DNA from: Clostridia bacterium
Lineage (GTDB): Bacteria > Bacillota > Clostridia > Oscillospirales > Acutalibacteraceae
DNA: 39,333 nt
Direction: 5' to 3'
Assembly (NCBI GenBank): GCA_900772705.1
Contig: CAAGRQ010000240.1
Coordinates: 1 to 39,333 of the forward strand
Shown here: positions 26,923 through 33,298 of the stretch, in pieces
Layout of the letters: each line of letters opens with the position of its first letter
Position numbering within the stretch: position 1 is the stretch's first letter
Made by a program: the position numbers and the translations under genes
Notes under the pieces: model-generated
The model's input: the letters and a program-made list of their open reading frames with translations, nothing else
What the model was told of the DNA's origin: nothing
Database searches by the model: none

Positions 26923-28524
26923 ATGTATAACGAAGAAATGAAAGAATCAATGAAAAAGGTTGCCGCTCACAGAGCAGAAAACGCTGTTCTCGAGCCACGC
27001 AGAATGACTGCGGACGAAAAAGATAAACTTCTTGCAACCTATCACCCGGACTATAAGCAGAGCGAATTTGCAACTCTCTCAATAGGACCGAATAAGGGCG
27101 AAAAGGTACCTCTCGAACTTGCCGCTCTTCTTCAGGCACACAGCAGAATAAAGAATAAAAAAATCGACCTCGATAAGGTTGACTATGATGTTGATGTTCT
27201 TATTATCGGCGGCGGCGGAGCAGGTGCATCCGCAGCTATCGAGGCTGACAATAACGGCGCAAGCACTATGATTGTAACCAAACTCAGAATCGGTGACGCA
27301 AATACAATGATGGCAGAGGGCGGTATTCAGGCGGCGGATAAGCCTAACGATTCCCCTGCACAGCACTATATCGACGCATTCGGCGGCGGTCACTTTGCCG
27401 CAAAACCCGAGTTGCTTTATAAACTTGTAAACGATGCTCCCGAGGCTATTCAGTGGCTTAATAATCTCGGTGTGGAATTCGATAAGGAACCGGACGGCAC
27501 AATGATTACCACCCACGGCGGCGGTACGTCAAGAAAGAGAATGCACGCCGCTAAGGACTATTCGGGTGCGGAGATTATGCGTACTCTTCGTGACGAGGTG
27601 CAGAACAGACAAATTCCTATCGTTGATTTTACTTCGGCTATTGAGCTTATCAAGGACGAGGACGGCAAGATTGCCGGTGCCGTTCTTATGAATATGGAAA
27701 CCGAGGAAATCCTTGTCGCAAAAGCAAAGACCGTTATCATCGCAACAGGCGGTGCAGGCCGTTTGCATTATCAGGGTTTCCCGACTTCAAACCATTACGG
27801 CGCTACTGCCGACGGACTTGTTCTCGGCTATCGTGCAGGTGCAAAACTCCTCTATGCCGATACTCTTCAGTACCACCCGACAGGTGCGGCATATCCCGAG
27901 CAGATTTTCGGTGCGCTTGTTACCGAGAAGGTTCGTTCTTTGGGCGCAAAACTTATCAATGTTGACGGCGAGGCATTTATGCATCCACTTGAAACCCGTG
28001 ATGTGTCTGCCGCTTCTATTATTCGTGAATGTTCGACAAACGGTAAGGGAGTTCATACCGATGACGGTGTCGGCGTATGGCTCGATACTCCTATGATTGA
28101 ACTCAAAAACGGTGAGGGCACTATCGAAAAGAGAATCCCTGCCATGATGAGAATGTTTGCAAAGTACGGAATTGATATTCGTAAAGAACCTATTCTCGTA
28201 TATCCTACTCTTCATTACCAAAACGGCGGTCTCGATATTTCCGCAAACGGTATGACAGGTGTTGAAAATCTTTACGTTGCAGGCGAGGCTGTCGGCGGAA
28301 TTCACGGCAGAAACAGACTTATGGGTAACTCGCTTCTCGATATTATCGTTTTCGGCAGAAATGCAGGTAAAAACGCATCCGAAAAGGCAAAAGGCGTTGA
28401 ACTTAAAAATCTCACTCTCTCCCACGTTGAGTCGTTCGAGCAGGAGATTGAAAATGCAGGCATAAAGACCGATAAGGTATCGCCTCAACTTCTTCCCGAT
28501 TACGCTCGTAAAGTAAACGAGTAA
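26923..28524 (+). CDS. Fumarate reductase flavoprotein subunit, non-covalent FAD type
   Basis: 533 residues, with about 87 residues before the flavin fold. The FAD-binding IIGGGGAGASAA lies at about 94-105, HPTG at 318-321 and the catalytic arginine motif TRD at 358-360 (Arg359). HYQNGG and GEAVGGIHGRNRLMGNSLLD lie near the C terminus. The histidine that fixes FAD covalently in FrdA/SdhA (SHTxAAEGG) is Asn127 here (ANTMMAEGG), so FAD should be bound non-covalently, as in soluble TfrA-like enzymes. The active-site pattern supports fumarate reduction or succinate oxidation; L-aspartate oxidase is less likely given the Fe-S partner. AAGGAGGTG lies just upstream. It is the last gene of the run, followed by a hairpin. 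Confidence 0.88.
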   Translation: MYNEEMKESMKKVAAHRAENAVLEPRRMTADEKDKLLATYHPDYKQSEFATLSIGPNKGEKVPLELAALLQAHSRIKNKKIDLDKVDYDVDVLIIGGGGAGASAAIEADNNGASTMIVTKLRIGDANTMMAEGGIQAADKPNDSPAQHYIDAFGGGHFAAKPELLYKLVNDAPEAIQWLNNLGVEFDKEPDGTMITTHGGGTSRKRMHAAKDYSGAEIMRTLRDEVQNRQIPIVDFTSAIELIKDEDGKIAGAVLMNMETEEILVAKAKTVIIATGGAGRLHYQGFPTSNHYGATADGLVLGYRAGAKLLYADTLQYHPTGAAYPEQIFGALVTEKVRSLGAKLINVDGEAFMHPLETRDVSAASIIRECSTNGKGVHTDDGVGVWLDTPMIELKNGEGTIEKRIPAMMRMFAKYGIDIRKEPILVYPTLHYQNGGLDISANGMTGVENLYVAGEAVGGIHGRNRLMGNSLLDIIVFGRNAGKNASEKAKGVELKNLTLSHVESFEQEIENAGIKTDKVSPQLLPDYARKVNE

Positions 28525-28547
28525 ATTTTGTTACGCAAATTCTAAAA

Positions 28548-28586
28548 GCCTCCCCTTTTGTCGGGGGAGGCGGTATTGCCTTGCAA
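28548..28586 (+). repeat. Hairpin element after the fumarate reductase gene
   Basis: GCCTCCCC-8-GGGGAGGC is followed at once by a second small dyad, ATTGC-CTT-GCAAT, and then ATGACGGAGGAGT. No T tract follows, so it is not a classical terminator. The layout resembles short palindromic intergenic elements scattered in Oscillospiraceae genomes, which is from memory. It probably protects or processes the 3' end of the operon transcript. Confidence 0.45.
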
Positions 28587-28654
28587 TGACGGAGGAGTTT
28601 GCGTTTTTGTTTTATACATTATTATCATTGTTTTTTATTAAAGGGGTAGAAATA

Positions 28655-29875
28655 ATGAATTTTGGTATATTAACCGTAAACGGCGTTGCGTTTCTTACTT
28701 TTTGTATGTTCGCCGTTGCGGCTGTGGGTTATGTTATCGGCAGAATAACCGTAAAGGGAGTCAGTCTCGGAACGGCAGGCGTGTTTATTGTCGCTCTGCT
28801 TTTCGGTGCGTTTCTTTTTCCGAGCCTTGAAGCTCAGCTTAAAATAGGAGATGCAACCTTTGTAAAAGAAGCGCTTAAAATTATCGAAAATATCGGACTT
28901 ATATTTTTTGTAACTTCGGTCGGTTTTATTGCGGGACCAAAGTTTTTCAGAAACATAAAGGCTAATTTTAAGTCCTATGTCATGCTTGGTTTGGTGATAA
29001 TTCTGTCCGCATCGCTTATCTGCGTGCTTTGTATTGCAATCGGCGGTAAGTTCAGTGATGTTGACCCCGATACGTTTAAGTCCACAATGGTCGGTATTCT
29101 TGCAGGTGCGCTCACTTCGACTCCTGCATTCTCCGCTTCTAAAGAAGCTGTTGTGGATATGGGCGCAAATTTTGAGGACGCTGTTTCCGCAGGTTACGCC
29201 ATTGCATATCTTTTCGGCGTTGTCGGAGTTGTCCTTTTTGTTCAGCTTGTTCCGAAAATCACAAAGGCGGATATGAAAGAGGAAGTCAAGCGTATCTCCG
29301 ATGACCGTACAGAGAACACTGCCGTAAAGCGAAACGGCAAAAATCTTATCACAGTGGACGAGTTCGGATTTATGTCATTCTCCTCTGCGGCAATTATCGG
29401 CGTTTTCGTCGGCTCGCTTAAACTTAAAGGCTTTTCTCTTACAACGACGGGCGGCTGTATTCTTGTGGCTTTGCTTTTCGGCCATTTCGGCAAAATAGGA
29501 AAAATTAATCTTATGCCCAATACCGCAACGCTTAAAACTCTTCGTGAACTCGGGCTCATGATGTTCCTCATCGGAGCAGGCGTAAGCGGCGGCGCAAAGT
29601 TTGTGGAGTATTTCCAACCGGTTTATTTTCTCTACGGTGCAATCATAACACTTGCGCCGATGATAGTAGGATTTTTGTTTGCCAAATTTGTGCTTAAAAT
29701 GCCGCTTCTTAATAATCTCGGTTCAATCACCGGCGGTATGACCAGTACCCCTGCGCTCGGAACGCTCATTTCCGTAGCAGGTACAGAGGATGTCGCTTCG
29801 GCTTATGCCGCAACATATCCTATTGCGCTTGTCGCAGTCGTTGTCGCCGGAAAACTTATTATTATGTTTTGCTGA
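28655..29875 (+). CDS. YidE/AspT-family membrane carrier, candidate succinate exporter
   Basis: 406 residues from ATG 28655, chosen because AAGGGG lies eight bases upstream; an ATG at 28586 lies in a hairpin region and lacks a ribosome site. About ten hydrophobic segments are arranged as two homologous halves around a charged central loop (about residues 205-240). Each half carries the AspT/YidE hallmark: GxVxFVxxVGFIAGPKFFRN-like helices and glycine-rich LAGALTSTPAFSA in the first half, GGMTSTPALGTLIS in the second. Family members include the aspartate:alanine antiporter AspT and the succinate exporter SucE of Corynebacterium. Directly after the fumarate reductase genes, a role in exporting succinate or exchanging C4-dicarboxylates is a reasonable inference. 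It is shorter than AspT and lacks its regulatory TrkA-C domains. Confidence 0.8.
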   Translation: MNFGILTVNGVAFLTFCMFAVAAVGYVIGRITVKGVSLGTAGVFIVALLFGAFLFPSLEAQLKIGDATFVKEALKIIENIGLIFFVTSVGFIAGPKFFRNIKANFKSYVMLGLVIILSASLICVLCIAIGGKFSDVDPDTFKSTMVGILAGALTSTPAFSASKEAVVDMGANFEDAVSAGYAIAYLFGVVGVVLFVQLVPKITKADMKEEVKRISDDRTENTAVKRNGKNLITVDEFGFMSFSSAAIIGVFVGSLKLKGFSLTTTGGCILVALLFGHFGKIGKINLMPNTATLKTLRELGLMMFLIGAGVSGGAKFVEYFQPVYFLYGAIITLAPMIVGFLFAKFVLKMPLLNNLGSITGGMTSTPALGTLISVAGTEDVASAYAATYPIALVAVVVAGKLIIMFC

Positions 29876-29895
29876 TACAGTTCCTGAAACACGCC

Positions 29896-29922
29896 AAATC
29901 CTCGAGCCACGCTCGGGGGTTT
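29896..29922 (+). terminator. Terminator-like hairpin before the ZIP gene
   Basis: AAATCCTCGAGC pairs with GCTCGGGGGTTT (G-T pairs included) around CAC, then AACATTTTT. It sits 20 bases after the carrier stop and separates it from the ZIP gene. Confidence 0.6.
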
Positions 29923-29964
29923 AACATTTTTCGCCACTGTTCATATTATGAAATGGTGAGAAAT

Positions 29965-30699
29965 ATGACTGCTTTAGGAATACTTATTCCGTTTGTCGGC
30001 ACATGTCTTGGCGGTGCGTGTGTGCTATTGATTAAGAAAAAAATAAATCCGTCAGTTGAAAAGGTACTTCTTGGATTTTCGGGCGGAGTTATGATTGCCG
30101 CCTCCGTGTGGTCGCTGATTATCCCTGCCGTCGAGCAGAGTGCGCACTTAGGCAGATTTGCGTTTTTGCCTGCACTCATTGGCTTCTTTTTGGGGATAGG
30201 GCTTTTGCCTGCCGTGGATAAACTGCTTCCACGGGTTAAAATGGATAAAACTCAAATGCTCGTTTTCGCCGTTACGGTTCATAATATCCCCGAGGGTATG
30301 GCTGTCGGCGCAGTGTTTGCAGGCTATCTCAGTCCGCTTAGCAATATTTCCCTTGCCGACGCTTTTGCACTCAGCATAGGTATCGCTATTCAAAATTTTC
30401 CTGAGGGTGCGATTATTTCCGTGCCTGTTTTTGCACAGAGTAAAAATAAGGGTAAGTCGTTTTTTGCTTCGGTTATGAGTGGCGTTGTCGAGCCGATTGC
30501 GGCTTTGGCTACCATTTTGCTTTTCAGCGTTCTGTCTCCCGTTTTGCCGTATCTTTTGGCTTTTGCGGCAGGGGCTATGGTTTATGTCGTCGTTGAGGAA
30601 CTTATTCCCGAGGCAAAGGCAGACTCTGTCGGCAATCGTTCAACCTTGTCGTTCGCTCTCGGCTTCGCCGTAATGATGGTGCTTGATATAGTGTGCTAA
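29965..30699 (+). CDS. ZIP-family divalent metal transporter
   Basis: 244 residues from ATG 29965, with GGTGAG four bases before it. ATG 29953 adds four residues and is possible, while an upstream open stretch from 29869 runs through a hairpin and is not coding. Eight hydrophobic segments are expected. The two ZIP metal motifs are clear: HNIPEGMAVG in the fourth helix and QNFPEGA in the fifth. The family (ZupT/GufA type) imports zinc, iron or manganese into the cytoplasm; the metal cannot be told from sequence. Its stop codon directly abuts the hairpin that ends the toxin transcript on the other strand. Confidence 0.88.
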   Translation: MTALGILIPFVGTCLGGACVLLIKKKINPSVEKVLLGFSGGVMIAASVWSLIIPAVEQSAHLGRFAFLPALIGFFLGIGLLPAVDKLLPRVKMDKTQMLVFAVTVHNIPEGMAVGAVFAGYLSPLSNISLADAFALSIGIAIQNFPEGAIISVPVFAQSKNKGKSFFASVMSGVVEPIAALATILLFSVLSPVLPYLLAFAAGAMVYVVVEELIPEAKADSVGNRSTLSFALGFAVMMVLDIVC

Positions 30700-30726
30700 A
30701 AATAAAAACAGCACCATGTGTGCTGT
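30697..30726 (-). terminator. Intrinsic terminator of the toxin transcript
   Basis: On the minus strand ACAGCAC-ACATG-GTGCTGT is followed by TTTTTATTTTT. On the plus strand no T run follows, so it mainly serves the minus strand. Confidence 0.75.
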
Positions 30727-30732
30727 GGACTG

Positions 30733-30761
30733 TTGACAAATTGATATTAAGCGTATATAAT
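30733..30761 (+). promoter_or_regulatory. Consensus SigA promoter of the antisense RNA
   Basis: TTGACA, 17 bases, TATAAT: a perfect promoter in a region with no plus-strand gene downstream for over one kilobase. It points to an abundant small RNA starting near 30768. Confidence 0.85.
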
Positions 30762-30767
30762 AAAAGT

Positions 30768-30863
30768 GAACAAGGAGCAGTCCGATAGACGGTCAGCCTC
30801 CAATGTTGGATTAAAGAAGTAATCGCACTTTATTGGAAGTTTTGGGCGATTACTTCTTTTTTA
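30768..30863 (+). ncRNA. Antisense RNA, probable type I antitoxin
   Basis: An RNA of about 96 bases is predicted from a perfect promoter to a perfect terminator. A 14-base stem, AAAGAAGTAATCGC/GCGATTACTTCTTT (30813-30826 and 30846-30859), encloses a 19-base loop and ends in T. No open frame with a ribosome site is present in it, apart from AAGGAG near its 5' end which precedes no ATG at a usable distance. It is fully complementary to the 3' end of the toxin transcript, including the toxin's last codons and stop. That geometry is known from RatA/TxpA and SR4/BsrG, where pairing triggers cleavage of the toxin mRNA. Small 5' hairpins (CCG-ATAGA-CGG and TCCAA-TG-TTGGA) could be the initial contact points. 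Confidence 0.7.
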
Positions 30864-30924
30864 GTATAATTATGTAGCCTGTATATACAATAACAAAAAC
30901 CGTTAGTACTATAAGGTAATCCAT
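30850..30924 (-). CDS. 24-residue hydrophobic peptide, probable type I toxin
   Basis: It starts MDYLIVLTVF, continues as a single membrane-spanning segment of about 20 residues rich in Ile, Val and Tyr, and ends with three lysines and TAA. The ribosome site is a full GGAGGTGAT six bases from the ATG, far stronger than those of most genes here. The gene has its own consensus promoter and terminator. Small peptides with one membrane helix and a positive tail are typical type I toxins, which damage the membrane when overproduced. I do not recognise the family: it lacks the TxpA/holin-like YESLMxMI start and Fst-type motifs. The last codons lie inside the antisense RNA terminator stem, so the two are complementary there. 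Confidence 0.65.
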   Translation of the reverse strand: MDYLIVLTVFVIVYTGYIIILKKK

Positions 30925-30930
30925 AATATC

Positions 30931-30967
30931 ACCTCCGTTTGTCTCTTGCAAAATCAAGAGTGGAGGT
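30931..30967 (-). promoter_or_regulatory. Leader hairpin that can hide the toxin ribosome site
   Basis: On the minus strand ACCTCC (30967-30962) is the exact complement of the ribosome site GGAGGT (30936-30931). Between them CTCTTG-ATTTTG-CAAGAG forms a six-base stem. The folded leader therefore closes over the ribosome site. Such self-blocking is common in type I toxin messages. Confidence 0.65.
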
Positions 30968-31015
30968 AAGATTTAACCGCCTACCGTTAATCTGACAAAT
31001 CTCCTTGCCGACATT

Positions 31016-31044
31016 ATTATACATAAAAATATCATTTCGGTCAA
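31016..31044 (-). promoter_or_regulatory. SigA promoter of the toxin transcript
   Basis: Minus-strand TTGACC, 17 bases, TATAAT. The predicted start near 31009 gives a leader of about 85 bases and a transcript of about 310 bases ending at 30697. Confidence 0.8.
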
Positions 31045-31050
31045 TAAATA

Positions 31051-31095
31051 AAACGGATTGCATAATTACCTGCAATCCGTTTATTTATGTTTTGA
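31051..31095 (-). terminator. Terminator of yebC
   Basis: AAACGGATTGCA and TGCAATCCGTTT form a 12-base stem; on the minus strand TTATTTATT follows. It lies between yebC and the toxin promoter, so the toxin is an independent unit. Confidence 0.8.
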
Positions 31096-31099
31096 GCAA

Positions 31100-31846
31100 T
31101 CAGTCTTCTTCGTACTCGTCTTCGTTTTCCCAGTTGTGATAGATGTTTTGAACATCGTCGTTTTCTTCAAACATCTCTATCATCTTTGCCATTTTCTTCA
31201 TATCGTCCTGCGATTCAAGACGAGTGTAAGTTGACGGAACATAAGCCGCTTCGCTTGAAATAATGCTATATCCCTTTTCGCCGAGTTCGTCACGAATTAC
31301 ACCCACATCGTTAGGCTCTGTGCGAATTTCAAATATATCTTCCTCATCGGTTAAGAAGTCGGTTGCACCTGCTTCGAGGGCGTCCTCCATAAGCTGATCC
31401 TCATCGGTGTCCTCTTTTTCTATGATAATAACACCCTGTTTTTCAAACATAAAGGTAACCGAACCGGGGTTGCCCATATTTCCGCCTGCCTTGTCGAAGT
31501 AGTGTCTTACTTCGCCTGCGGTACGGTTTCTGTTATCTGTAAGTGCTTCAACCACTACCGCAACGCCCGACGGACCGTATCCCTCGTAAATGATTTCTTC
31601 ATAGTTTGTGGTGTCTGCGTCACCTGCGGCTTTTTTGAGCATTCTGTCAATGTTGTCGTTAGGTACATTGTTCTGCTTAGCCTTTGCTATTACATCACGA
31701 AGTTTTGCGTTGTTGTTCGGGTCTGCGCCGCCGTTTTTAACTGCTACGGCGAGTTCTCTTCCGATTTTTGTAAATACCTTTGCTCTTGCTGCGTCGTTTG
31801 CACCTTTCTTTCTCTTGATGGTGCTCCATTTATTATGTCCGCTCAT
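31100..31846 (-). CDS. YebC/PmpR family protein
   Basis: 248 residues from the ATG at 31846, which has GGGAGG six bases upstream and gives the standard start MSGHNKWSTIKRKKGANDAA. Upstream in-frame codons to 31894 are not conserved. The middle carries GYGPSGVAVVVEALTDNRNRT and the end YIPSTY-like AYVPSTYTRL, both family hallmarks. Members act as DNA-binding regulators in some bacteria, and recent work links the family to translation through difficult sequences (TACO1 in mitochondria). Which applies here cannot be decided. A short hairpin (CGGCAA-7-TTGCCG) lies in its leader. Confidence 0.92.
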   Translation of the reverse strand: MSGHNKWSTIKRKKGANDAARAKVFTKIGRELAVAVKNGGADPNNNAKLRDVIAKAKQNNVPNDNIDRMLKKAAGDADTTNYEEIIYEGYGPSGVAVVVEALTDNRNRTAGEVRHYFDKAGGNMGNPGSVTFMFEKQGVIIIEKEDTDEDQLMEDALEAGATDFLTDEEDIFEIRTEPNDVGVIRDELGEKGYSIISSEAAYVPSTYTRLESQDDMKKMAKMIEMFEENDDVQNIYHNWENEDEYEED

Positions 31847-31926
31847 TTTTATCCTCCCGATGCCGATACGGCAAATTTGTCTTGCCGATTGCATTTATTT
31901 TAACAAATCGAATTTTAATACAAAAT

Positions 31927-31955
31927 ATTTTATCACATATAGTGCTCTCTTTCAA
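31927..31955 (-). promoter_or_regulatory. SigA promoter for yebC
   Basis: Minus-strand TTGAAA, 17 bases, TAAAAT, about 80 bases before the start codon. Confidence 0.7.
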
Positions 31956-31985
31956 GTATGAATTTGTCATAAGACGGTAAAACTA
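31956..31985 (+). promoter_or_regulatory. Possible forespore (SigF/SigG-type) promoter for spoIVB
   Basis: GTATG, 15 bases, GGTAAAACTA fits the SigF pattern GTATA-15-GGNNANANTA with one mismatch. No SigA-type promoter is evident here. The drawback is that the start of transcription would lie only a few bases before the ATG, so the fit may be chance or a nearby site may be used. Confidence 0.35.
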
Positions 31986-31996
31986 TTCTTGGTGAT

Positions 31997-33199
31997 ATGA
32001 TGAAAAAAGCAATAAGAATTTTTGATGCGGTGCTTCTTGCTCTTTGCACCGTGCTGTTTGGCGTAATTATTTGGGGCACCGTGGTTCTGCCGGACAGCGT
32101 TGTCAGTTATAACGGTGATTACAGTCCGTTTTCTCGGGTGATAACTTATGCAGTTTCCGATAAAGGTAACGCCGCCTTTGTCGATTCCCAAAATTTGCCC
32201 AACCGCCGTGAGAGCCTTAAACTTTTCGGAGTTGTTCCGATTAAAGAAGTAACGCTTATTGAAAAGGACGAAAAAACCGTTTTCGTCAGCGGCGAGGTTT
32301 TCGGCATTAAACTGTATACCGACGGAGTTATTATAGTCGGTACGCAGTCCGTGGAAACGGATTCGGGCAGAGTAAATCCTGCCGAATCGTGCGGCTTGCA
32401 GGTGGGCGATGTTATTATTTCGATAGACGGCGAAAAGGTCTATACTTCCGATTCCGTTCAAAATATTCTGAATAATAATAACGGCTCGTCGTTTGATATT
32501 AAGGTAAAGCGTGGCGAACGCTACCGTGAATTTACTCTCAGCCCCGTTTACTGCGAGCGTGAGGGTTGCTATAAGGCGGGTATGTGGGTCAGGGACTCAA
32601 CAGCAGGAATAGGCACTCTTACCTATTATGATAAGGACAGCGGTATGTTCGGCGCTCTCGGGCATCAGGTCAATGATGTCGATACTAATGAGATTATGCC
32701 GCTTCTCGAGGGCGAGGCTGTCAGTGCAAGAGTTACCGATATTCAAAAGGCGTCTAAGGGCACAACAGGCTCTCTCGAATGTGATTTCGGCGATTATACC
32801 GTAGGCAGACTGACCGCAAATACCGATTGCGGAATTTTCGGAGCATACAGTGCCGTTCCCTCTTTTGCAAAGGCGTACCCCATAGCTTCCGCCCAGCAGG
32901 TAAAAAAAGGCAAGGCTTCGCTTATTTCCGCCGTGCAAAACGGCGAACCTAAAGAATATGAAATCGAGATTACTCACATTTCGTATAACGAAAATAATTC
33001 CCAAAAAAATATGGTGGTTAAAATTACCGACCCCGAACTTAAAGCACTTACCGGCGGTATAGTTCAGGGTATGAGCGGCTCTCCTATCGTTCAGGACGGC
33101 AGACTTGTCGGAGCGCTCACCCACGTTATAGTAAATAATCCCGAAAAGGGATATGCTGTTTTCGCCCAAACAATGCTTGAAAAACAAGAAGAAAATTAA
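31997..33199 (+). CDS. spoIVB: SpoIVB serine peptidase
   Basis: 400 residues, slightly shorter than the Bacillus protein. An N-terminal membrane helix (about residues 8-30) is followed by a spacer, a PDZ domain (about 115-175, with GLQVGDVIISIDGEKV) and the S55 peptidase domain. The catalytic His is in GALGHQVNDVDT (His223) and the catalytic Ser in GMSGSPIVQDG (about 358-368). In Bacillus SpoIVB is secreted from the forespore and cleaves SpoIVFA to activate SigK in the mother cell. Its presence says the organism, or its recent ancestor, forms endospores. ATG 32000 is an equally good start since GGTGAT lies just before both. The gene is monocistronic. Confidence 0.93.
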   Translation: MMKKAIRIFDAVLLALCTVLFGVIIWGTVVLPDSVVSYNGDYSPFSRVITYAVSDKGNAAFVDSQNLPNRRESLKLFGVVPIKEVTLIEKDEKTVFVSGEVFGIKLYTDGVIIVGTQSVETDSGRVNPAESCGLQVGDVIISIDGEKVYTSDSVQNILNNNNGSSFDIKVKRGERYREFTLSPVYCEREGCYKAGMWVRDSTAGIGTLTYYDKDSGMFGALGHQVNDVDTNEIMPLLEGEAVSARVTDIQKASKGTTGSLECDFGDYTVGRLTANTDCGIFGAYSAVPSFAKAYPIASAQQVKKGKASLISAVQNGEPKEYEIEITHISYNENNSQKNMVVKITDPELKALTGGIVQGMSGSPIVQDGRLVGALTHVIVNNPEKGYAVFAQTMLEKQEEN

Positions 33200-33238
33200 A
33201 AATAAAACAATTTAATCTCTCTATATATAGTGTTGCTG

Positions 33239-33267
33239 TTGATTTTTTTAGCAATTAGTGGTATAGT
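33239..33267 (+). promoter_or_regulatory. SigA promoter for the YerB-like lipoprotein
   Basis: TTGATT, 17 bases, TATAGT, about 30 bases before the ATG with TAGGAGAG as ribosome site. Confidence 0.6.
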
Positions 33268-33298
33268 TATTCTATAATTCACCGTTAGGAGAGAAATA

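Noticed and set aside
26923..28524. L-aspartate oxidase (NadB)
   Set aside because: It shares the flavin fold, but a dedicated Fe-S partner subunit lies directly upstream and no nadA/nadC genes are near.
28586..28654. Upstream ATG extension of the YidE/AspT-type carrier
   Set aside because: It begins inside a palindromic element, has no ribosome site and adds residues not expected for the family.
29869..29964. N-terminal extension of the ZIP transporter
   Set aside because: The extension reads through a terminator-like hairpin; ATG 29965 has the ribosome site and gives a normal first helix.
30700..31050. Metal-sensing riboswitch linked to the ZIP gene
   Set aside because: The structured region lies downstream of the ZIP gene, not upstream. 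Its opposed promoters and tiny open frame fit a toxin-antitoxin pair better.
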